Assembly (NCBI RefSeq): GCF_016909185.1
Contig: NZ_JAFBFH010000040.1
Span: 1-39,495, forward strand
Source of the DNA: Siminovitchia thermophila
GTDB taxonomy: Bacteria > Bacillota > Bacilli > Bacillales > Bacillaceae_C
DNA length: 39,495 nucleotides
Direction: 5' to 3'
Under the pieces are notes generated by a model. It was not told where the DNA came from and searched no databases. It saw only the letters and a program-made list of their open reading frames with translations. Below are positions 22,059-26,725 of this stretch, one piece after another; position 1 is the stretch's first letter; each line of letters opens with the position of its first letter. The position numbers were made by a program, and so were the translations under genes.

Positions 22059-22841
22059 ATGACAAGAGTAATCGCTGTTAGCACCAACAAGGGTGGCGTA
22101 TTAAAAACGTCGATCACCACAAACCTGGCCGGAGTGTATTCTCTTGAGGGGAAAAAGGTTTTGATCATCGATACGGACAACCAGGGGAATGCTGCGCTTT
22201 CTTTCGGATTGAATCCGGACAATTTCGACAGCACGATCTATGACGTTTTAGTGGATGGTCTGCCGCCGAACCAGGCCATTGTCAACGCATATGAAAATAT
22301 AGATCTTATGCCATGCAACGATGATATGGCTTTCTTTGAGTTTGACATTTTGACCAAGATCAACCAGTACCCTCAACCGTTCCAGTTAATGAGAAAGCAC
22401 CTGGAGCCGATTCTAAGCAATTACGATGTGGTCTTGATTGATACCCCTCCTAACCTTGGGTTAACCCAGGGCAACGTCTTAAGCTTTGCTGACCACGTGC
22501 TAATCCCGTTTCAGCCAGAAAGCTACAGCATGCGATCATTGGTAAAAATTTTAAAGGCCATCGATGATTTTAAAGAACGTTTCAATCAGGGCCTAAGTGT
22601 GCTAGGAGTAGTAGCCACTTTGGTGGATCGCCGCACCTATCTCCATAGCCAGATCCTGCAGGAGTGTCGCGCGTATTGCATAAACAATGGCATAACCCTC
22701 TTTGATACAATTATACCGAGGACAGTGCGGTTTGCTTCGAGTGTCGCGATGGATGGACTACCTGCTACACTTACGGACCGGAACAACCCGCTTATAGCCT
22801 CTTACTTTGAATTGGCAAAGGAGATGGACGCTGATGGCTAG
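22059..22841 (+). CDS. parA: ParA partition ATPase
   Basis: 260 residues from the ATG at 22059 (AGGAG 8 bases upstream). Deviant Walker A KGGVLKTS (11-18) with the signature Lys, then LIIDTDNQGNAAL and VVLIDTPPNLG. No N-terminal helix-turn-helix, so a Soj/type Ib-like ParA that does not itself regulate the operon. It binds the nucleoid nonspecifically with ATP and moves the DNA-bound partner. Its end overlaps the RHH gene by 8 bases. Found in phage-plasmids and low-copy plasmids, not needed by an integrated prophage. Confidence 0.93.
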   Translation: MTRVIAVSTNKGGVLKTSITTNLAGVYSLEGKKVLIIDTDNQGNAALSFGLNPDNFDSTIYDVLVDGLPPNQAIVNAYENIDLMPCNDDMAFFEFDILTKINQYPQPFQLMRKHLEPILSNYDVVLIDTPPNLGLTQGNVLSFADHVLIPFQPESYSMRSLVKILKAIDDFKERFNQGLSVLGVVATLVDRRTYLHSQILQECRAYCINNGITLFDTIIPRTVRFASSVAMDGLPATLTDRNNPLIASYFELAKEMDADG

Positions 22842-23166
22842 AAAGAAAAGAACGATCGCAGGTTTTGATGACGTCGCTAATCGCAACATTAATGATAGCG
22901 ATGACGATAAAATTAATATTAATAATAACACCAATGTTAACGATAATTTAAGTGATAAAGAAAACGATAATATTGATCCGCTTGATCAGGTTCTCAAGGA
23001 AAACAAAAAGAAAGACAAAACGCATATCTTAAAAGGAATTTATTTTGAAAAAGAAGTTGCCGCTGCCATTGACCGACTCGGCCGACAAGGTGGAAGAGGA
23101 ATCAAATCACAGATCGTGAATGAAGCTGTAAAGAAAGTATTCAAAGAAAAAGGCTGGATGGAATGA
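22834..23166 (+). CDS. RHH centromere-binding partner of ParA
   Basis: 110 residues from the ATG at 22834 (AGGAG 9 bases upstream). The N-terminal 55 residues are disordered, with an Asn/Ile/Asp-rich segment encoded by the hexad repeats. Such tails in small ParB analogues stimulate ParA ATPase. The C-terminal 50 (THILKGIYFEKEVAAAIDRL, then GIKSQIVNEAVKKVF) form an RHH domain like ParG, omega and CopG. It should bind short repeats, silence its own operon and connect DNA to ParA. I propose the hexad arrays as its target. Confidence 0.8.
   Translation: MARKKRTIAGFDDVANRNINDSDDDKININNNTNVNDNLSDKENDNIDPLDQVLKENKKKDKTHILKGIYFEKEVAAAIDRLGRQGGRGIKSQIVNEAVKKVFKEKGWME
22888..22947. repeat. Hexad repeats inside the RHH partition gene
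   Basis: Ten hexads in one register. Units beginning at 22888, 22912 and 22918 are ATTAAT, with GTTAAC at 22936 and variants between. They coincide with the codon frame and encode Ile/Asn pairs. The position would let the protein bind near the start of its own gene, as a centromere embedded in the operon. Confidence 0.5.
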
Positions 23167-23300
23167 CAAACGAATCCGCAAAAACAAGTGTTCCCGCTCT
23201 GAAATGGCCAGGATTTGATTTTTTCAACCAGTCGATACCTATTGGTCATGAAAACGTAAAAACCCCTAAAATCGCGTGTAAACGACTTTTAAGGCGATAA
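23163..23300 (+). CDS. Possible third small gene of the partition operon
   Basis: 45 residues, MTNESAKTSVPALKWPGFDF onward, ending KRLLRR. The ATG overlaps the RHH stop (ATGA), implying translational coupling, and a terminator follows only about 100 bp later. No known family. It might be a chance frame. Confidence 0.4.
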   Translation: MTNESAKTSVPALKWPGFDFFNQSIPIGHENVKTPKIACKRLLRR

Positions 23301-23323
23301 AAAAGTTTTTAATCAAAAAAATG

Positions 23324-23442
23324 TGTTAAAATAACAACCATTGTGGTAAACTAGTAATGAAAACAAGATCGTGCTAAAACACGATACGCTATCCAATTGG
23401 AATAAGAAAAACTCCGGGAAATGGTCAGCCCGGAGTTTTTTC
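23324..23442 (+). ncRNA. Predicted small RNA with 14-nt match to the start of the 37-residue gene
   Basis: A promoter (TGTTAA, 17 bases, TAAACT with TG one base before; 23324-23352) would start an RNA near 23359. It has a hairpin ATCGTG/CACGAT (23368-23385), a single-stranded segment CGCTATCCAATTGG (23387-23400), and a terminator (arms AAAACTCCGG and CCGGAGTTTT, then TTTT, to 23442). The single-stranded segment is perfectly complementary to the start-codon region of the 37-residue minus-strand ORF (23707-23694). The terminator may also simply end the par operon. Confidence 0.5.
23406..23442 (+). terminator. Strong terminator after partition region
   Basis: Ten-bp stem, arms AAAACTCCGG and CCGGAGTTTT, with a run of six Ts after it on the + strand. 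It ends + strand transcription from mazEF-rep-par and the predicted small RNA. The A-rich left flank allows some activity in the other direction. Confidence 0.85.
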
Positions 23443-23443
23443 A

Positions 23444-23690
23444 TGTTTAAAATAAAAAAGATTGCATATAATAAAAGCACCGAAAGCCAACAGCAACATC
23501 CCCGGTTCTGAGTGAAGGGTACGGTAAGGCGATGGTCAGTCGCCCCAGGATGAAACCGCCTGGCTTCGGTGCATAGATGCAATCAGCTGTTAATCGTTAC
23601 GATTGAACAGCCAAAACAAGATCCTAATTGTGCCAAGAACACGCAATGCATAGTCCCAAGCTGTCGCCAGCTTGGACTTTTGCTTTTTCT
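23444..23690 (+). ncRNA. Predicted antisense RNA opposing the 37-residue ORF
   Basis: TGTTTA (23444-23449), 17 bases and a perfect TATAAT (23467-23472) predict a start near 23479. The 5' part is a large fold closed by GCACCGAAAGCC (23477-23488) and GGCTTCGGTGC (23562-23572). A clear terminator, arms CCAAGCTG (23656-23663) and CAGCTTGG (23668-23675) followed by a T-rich tract, lies inside the opposite ORF. The RNA, about 210 nt, would be fully complementary to most of that ORF and its 3' region. Confidence 0.5.
23477..23572 (-). terminator. Structured 3' region and terminator of the 37-residue ORF transcript
   Basis: The outer stem GCACCGAAGCC with GGCTTTCGGTGC (minus strand) is followed by TTTTATTAT. 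It encloses hairpins GGCGA/TCGCC (23528-23544) and CCAGG/CCTGG (23545-23563). A further flanking pair, GATTGCAT and ATGCAATC (23460-23467, 23576-23583), extends the symmetry. It could end the minus transcript, fold the antisense RNA, or be a replication-related structure. Confidence 0.5.
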
Positions 23691-23703
23691 CTTCGCTATC
23701 CAA
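23590..23703 (-). CDS. 37-residue hydrophobic peptide, candidate type I toxin
   Basis: Start TTG at 23703 with GGGAGGG about 6 bases upstream. The first 12 residues are charged (MDSEEKKQKSKL), then a hydrophobic, probably membrane-binding helix (ATAWDYALRVLGTIRILFWL) and a polar end NRND. The promoter has an extended -10 (TG, T, TAAAAT at 23753-23745). Size, helix, tight antisense opposition and a long structured 3' region resemble type I toxins of Bacillus mobile elements, but I see no homology to BsrG, TxpA or Fst. Confidence 0.5.
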   Translation of the reverse strand: MDSEEKKQKSKLATAWDYALRVLGTIRILFWLFNRND

Positions 23704-23744
23704 TTGGTTCCCTCCCTTCACAGGACGAACCGACCGCAATCTAT

Positions 23745-23781
23745 ATTTTAACAGAAAAATCCGGGTTGCCCCGGAAAATCT
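23745..23781 (-). promoter_or_regulatory. Upstream terminator and promoter of the 37-residue gene
   Basis: On the minus strand a hairpin CCGGG/CCCGG (23774-23761) is followed by ATTTTTCTGTT, a terminator for the upstream small gene. This runs straight into the extended -10 TGTTAAAAT (23753-23745). The two signals together isolate the 37-residue gene as its own transcript. Confidence 0.45.
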
Positions 23782-23801
23782 CACTATATATTGATTTTAT
23801 T

Positions 23802-23900
23802 TCATACTTTCTTCCATTCTGTCATTTCCTCTCGGCTCAGATCATGCCCAGAGGTTTTTTTATGCCACAATTCAGCCATCAGATTATAAACTGTCCACAT
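23802..23900 (-). CDS. Very small protein (DUF7667-like fragment)
   Basis: 32 residues, MWTVYNLMAELWHKKTSGHD onward, ending EEMTEWKKV. GGGGGG lies 7 bases before the ATG at 23900; an ATG at 23906 is the other choice. The pattern hydrophobic-MAELW-x-K resembles the start of small DUF7667 proteins of Bacillus phages but is shorter. A promoter-like TTGACT, 18 bases, AATAAT (23939-23968, minus strand) lies upstream. A + strand hairpin with seven Ts (23827-23861) lies inside the gene. Confidence 0.45.
   Translation of the reverse strand: MWTVYNLMAELWHKKTSGHDLSREEMTEWKKV
23827..23861 (+). terminator. Plus-strand terminator
   Basis: Arms CCTCT and AGAGG with inner GGC/GCC, followed by seven Ts on the + strand (to 23861). 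It would stop + strand transcription before the late operon's end. Confidence 0.5.
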
Positions 23901-24013
23901 GCCCATTCCCCCCTTTCCTTTTAGGTTAGTAAAATATTATTCAAAAGGAGAACAAAAATAGTCAAAATACCGAAATTAGTACGCAAAAAGAATAATTCAC
24001 ATTGCCAACAGGG

Positions 24014-24022
24014 TTATCCACA
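24014..24022 (+). other. DnaA box in gene-free region 23907-24208
   Basis: A perfect TTATCCACA. The surrounding region of about 300 bp has no gene. It has an AT-rich left part (23926-24000), the DnaA box, a hairpin CAGCG/CGCTG (24036-24051), and a direct repeat ACATAAG (at about 24059 and 24068). It could contribute to the plasmid origin with the nearby rep gene, although only one good box is visible. Confidence 0.45.
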
Positions 24023-24089
24023 GGTTTTTATACATCAGCGCGACACCGCTGTGAAGAACATAAGCGACATAAGATAGATTATCGGTAGC

Positions 24090-24127
24090 AAAAAAAATCC
24101 CAGGCGTAAAACCATTGGTACGCCTGG
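24090..24127 (-). terminator. Terminator ending the minus-strand late region
   Basis: Nine-bp arms CCAGGCGTA (24100-24108) and TACGCCTGG (24119-24127). On the minus strand it is followed by GATTTTTTTTGC. It lies 80 bp after the lipoprotein gene and isolates the plasmid maintenance region. Confidence 0.85.
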
Positions 24128-24208
24128 TGATTGATGTAATTTAAAAGTCAGTGTCTCATTTAGCGACAAACTTAAATTTTGTGTAAAGTCGCAGAACGAA
24201 TACTCTAA

Positions 24209-24763
24209 TTATTTTATCGTGTCTAATTCCGTCATGGAATCTACTGCATCTACTTTTTCGCCATTGGCATAGTGAGAATAACCTTTAAGATTTCCTTCTT
24301 TATTATTTAGTATAATATCCAGATCGTTAAGAATGTATAGAACGTACTTAATGGATGTATCTAATCTATTAATGGATTCCTTCGGTACGTCTTGACCAGA
24401 ATTTATTGCATCGATTTTTTTAGTGTATTCTTCCTCGATGATTAAAGATAACCTTCCCAAGTTTTTAAAATCTTTACTAAGACTATCGTCAACTTCACCG
24501 GTTAATTCAGACAAAGAAGTAGCCAAAGCCATTGATTCCAAGTATTGGTTATATTCTTTATCATGGCCGCTTTCCTTCGATTTATCTGAAACGTCTTCCC
24601 TCATCGTTTTATTAAATGTAGAAACAAGCTCTTTTATATCCTTATTGACTTCTTTTTTGACTGTTTCATCAATTTTTAATTTTGGTTGTTGTTCTTTTAC
24701 CGGAGAGCAACCACTTATAAAAACGAGAAAAATAGAGCTAAAAATGATAAAGTGTTTTTTCAA
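24209..24763 (-). CDS. Phage-encoded lipoprotein
   Basis: 184 residues from a TTG at 24763 after GGTGG; GTG codons at 24775 and 24772 are alternatives. A short basic start, a hydrophobic stretch (IIFSSIFLVFIS) and a lipobox ending GC with Cys at about 19 define an exported lipoprotein. The rest is highly charged and helical. Surface lipoproteins of temperate phages often block superinfection; here it sits at the end of the lysis region between two terminators, as a separately expressed cargo gene. No closer family is recognised. Confidence 0.75.
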   Translation of the reverse strand: MKKHFIIFSSIFLVFISGCSPVKEQQPKLKIDETVKKEVNKDIKELVSTFNKTMREDVSDKSKESGHDKEYNQYLESMALATSLSELTGEVDDSLSKDFKNLGRLSLIIEEEYTKKIDAINSGQDVPKESINRLDTSIKYVLYILNDLDIILNNKEGNLKGYSHYANGEKVDAVDSMTELDTIK

Positions 24764-24825
24764 AATTGTCACCACCGATCTATTTATAGCTTAAAATAGA
24801 TTCGGAAAAAATTCCATATAAAATA

Positions 24826-24857
24826 AAAAACCGGACCTACAAAAAGGCCAGGTTTTA
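24826..24857 (-). terminator. Terminator after the 120-residue gene
   Basis: Arms AAACCGGACC and GGCCAGGTTT (24828-24837, 24846-24855). On the minus strand one mismatch remains and TTTATTTTAT follows. It separates the 120-residue gene from the lipoprotein gene. Confidence 0.6.
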
Positions 24858-24905
24858 ATTGAACCATAATCCCTTAACTGTAGCATGTATTACACTATTC
24901 GCTTG

Positions 24906-25268
24906 TTATCGCCTTACTAAGAATGGACCGGAACGATTAATATAAGTTTTTCCACAGTTGCGGCAACCTATGTTGATATATACGGTAATTCGATAGTTAC
25001 CAGCTGGTTTTCCCTTTAACATGAAACGTTTAGTTGGAATGCTTCGCTTAAAATGTCCCGTCCACTGTTGCATTGTCAACCAAACACGTCCATTGTAGCG
25101 TTCAATAACTAGATTGTAGTAGTATGTGTACGTAAAACTCTGTTCAATACACCATCCACTTATATCTACAGACGTTGCTCTCGCAGAATAAACATTTGCA
25201 TCTGTAGCAAAAATTACCTCAGCAAGGTACCTACCACTAGGGGAATATTTCAACATAGTTTCAGCCAT
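24906..25268 (-). CDS. Cargo protein of unknown function, beta-rich
   Basis: 120 residues from the ATG at 25268, preceded by AAGGAG; a longer frame upstream has no ribosome site. Strongly beta-strand and aromatic (FTYTYYYNLVIERYNGRVWL, then GNYRITVYINIGCRNCGKTY) with three Cys and no signal peptide. It looks like a small beta-sandwich. It has terminators on both sides, typical of an independently expressed cargo gene. No function can be given. Confidence 0.65.
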   Translation of the reverse strand: MAETMLKYSPSGRYLAEVIFATDANVYSARATSVDISGWCIEQSFTYTYYYNLVIERYNGRVWLTMQQWTGHFKRSIPTKRFMLKGKPAGNYRITVYINIGCRNCGKTYINRSGPFLVRR

Positions 25269-25296
25269 AAAAAAACGACTCCTTTTTATTTTTTTG

Positions 25297-25319
25297 AAAA
25301 AAGTCTTCCTAGAAGGAAG
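25297..25319 (-). terminator. Terminator after endolysin gene
   Basis: Arms CTTCCT and AGGAAG (25305-25310, 25314-25319) with a three-base loop. On the minus strand AC and then a run of Ts follows (25303-25297). It ends the tail-lysis transcript. Confidence 0.55.
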
Positions 25320-25374
25320 CTCTAGGCTATTAAACCAAGTTACATACTTGCTTACTCTCTCCACGAGGGCCGTA

Positions 25375-26172
25375 CTAACTTATAACGGCCCCTGTACTTG
25401 GCGCGGCATAAATGTTTACTTTTCCAAAATCAGAGGTTTGGATTGTGTAAACATCTTTTTGAGGATTGGCCAGTATGTCGTACGTGAGTCCGCCAAACTT
25501 AGCCGGATTTAAAAATCCTTTTTCATTGCCTTTTCGCGGCGCTTTGTTCAGTGGATAAACTCGCCAACTAGATGCGGATGCGGGTAGATAGAGTTTCTTC
25601 TTGGATGACCCGCCGCCCGGCAACTTTATCGTTTGTCCAATTCGAATCAAATTTGCATTTTTAATGCCGTTAAGGTTTTGGAGCACTTTGATAGTAGTAC
25701 CGTATTTTTTAGCTATGCCACTGAGAGTGTCTCCTTTTTTAACCTTATAAGTCTTGGTGCGAGATGAAACAGATGTACCAATAAATTTCAATGGGTCCAC
25801 TGCATTTGTTTTATTGATGTTCCACCGGCCACGGTGAACCTCAAAATGCAAATGCTGGCCTGTACTATGGCCGGTATTTCCCATGATCCCGATGATTTGA
25901 CCGCGCTTCACCTTTTGACCGACACTCACCCTGCGAGATCCAGCACGCATATGAGCATAAACCGTTTCCCAGGTTTGACCGTTGATGGAATGAACGATCA
26001 TCACGCATTCACCGTAGCTGGCAGAGCGATAGGAGCGAGAAACAGTCCCATCAGCCGCTGCAAAAACCTGGTGGGTTCCTGGATCCGCTATATCCAGTCC
26101 ATGATGATCCCGGCGATGGCTTGGTCTAAAATGAGACGTGATGCGCTTTGTAGTGGTAGGCCACAAAAACAT
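25375..26172 (-). CDS. Endolysin: M23 peptidase with LysM and C-terminal wall-binding domain
   Basis: 265 residues from the ATG at 26172 (AAAGGGG upstream; GTG 26181 is the longer frame). M23 zinc endopeptidase at about 10-130 with HxxxD at 23-27 (HHGLD), His74 and HLH at 107-109. LysM at about 141-186 ([30 protein letters not shown]). C-terminal 190-265 is an SH3-like segment ([16 protein letters not shown]). It cuts peptide cross-links of the cell wall after holin action. It has no signal peptide, so it needs the holin. Confidence 0.92.
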   Translation of the reverse strand: MFLWPTTTKRITSHFRPSHRRDHHGLDIADPGTHQVFAAADGTVSRSYRSASYGECVMIVHSINGQTWETVYAHMRAGSRRVSVGQKVKRGQIIGIMGNTGHSTGQHLHFEVHRGRWNINKTNAVDPLKFIGTSVSSRTKTYKVKKGDTLSGIAKKYGTTIKVLQNLNGIKNANLIRIGQTIKLPGGGSSKKKLYLPASASSWRVYPLNKAPRKGNEKGFLNPAKFGGLTYDILANPQKDVYTIQTSDFGKVNIYAAPSTGAVIS

Positions 26173-26214
26173 TGACTTCACCCCCTTTCAATAAAAAAGA
26201 GCAATGTATGAACG

Positions 26215-26460
26215 TTACTCCTTTTCAACGATGTTTTTCCCACTCGAATATAAACCAACTGCTGCTAATCCAAGAGCTATTCCGACGAGAGTTGCCGCCG
26301 CAAGATTGTCAGGATGTACGTAAACAATACCTGCCAGGATTCCAAGTATTAAAGACACAACAGGCGAGTACTTTTTAGGCATCCCTAAACTTTTTCCGAT
26401 TTCAACTAACCCCAAAATAATAGGAATTAAAACAATTCCATACGCTTCAAGTTCAAACAT
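26215..26460 (-). CDS. Holin-like membrane protein
   Basis: 81 residues with two to three hydrophobic helices (AYGIVLIPIILGLVEIGKSL, VVSLILGILAGIVYV, LVGIALGLAAVGLY) and a charged C-terminus. The ATG at 26460 has GGGGG upstream. It lies directly before the endolysin in the lysis cassette, so it probably forms the membrane hole or works with the BhlA-like protein. Confidence 0.8.
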   Translation of the reverse strand: MFELEAYGIVLIPIILGLVEIGKSLGMPKKYSPVVSLILGILAGIVYVHPDNLAAATLVGIALGLAAVGLYSSGKNIVEKE

Positions 26461-26494
26461 CAGATTCACCCCCTTTCAAGTAAATAAAAAACGA

Positions 26495-26725
26495 TTACCT
26501 TTTAACCGGCAATCGTTCTTTAACTTCTTTAAGTTCTTTTGTAATATCGTCATATTTCTCTGTCATGGCTTGTAAAAGATCTTGATACTTTATTTCTCGC
26601 CCTTCACTGTTTTTTAATTGGTACCAAAAAAGCCACACAAAAAGGACCGCGAACGGCCCTTGTGCAAGAAAATAATTTGTTATATTTGCCATATCAAAAG
26701 TATCCACCAGCACACCTACTTTCAT
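26495..26725 (-). CDS. BhlA/UviB-like holin
   Basis: 76 residues. A membrane helix with the family pattern LAQGPFAVLFVWLFWYQL, then a charged amphipathic coil (LLQAMTEKYDDITKELKEVK). BhlA/UviB proteins act as holins or bacteriocin secretion helpers. The start is uncertain: the first ATG overlaps the preceding stop, while a GTG about 18 bases inside has a better ribosome site. Confidence 0.8.
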   Translation of the reverse strand: MKVGVLVDTFDMANITNYFLAQGPFAVLFVWLFWYQLKNSEGREIKYQDLLQAMTEKYDDITKELKEVKERLPVKR

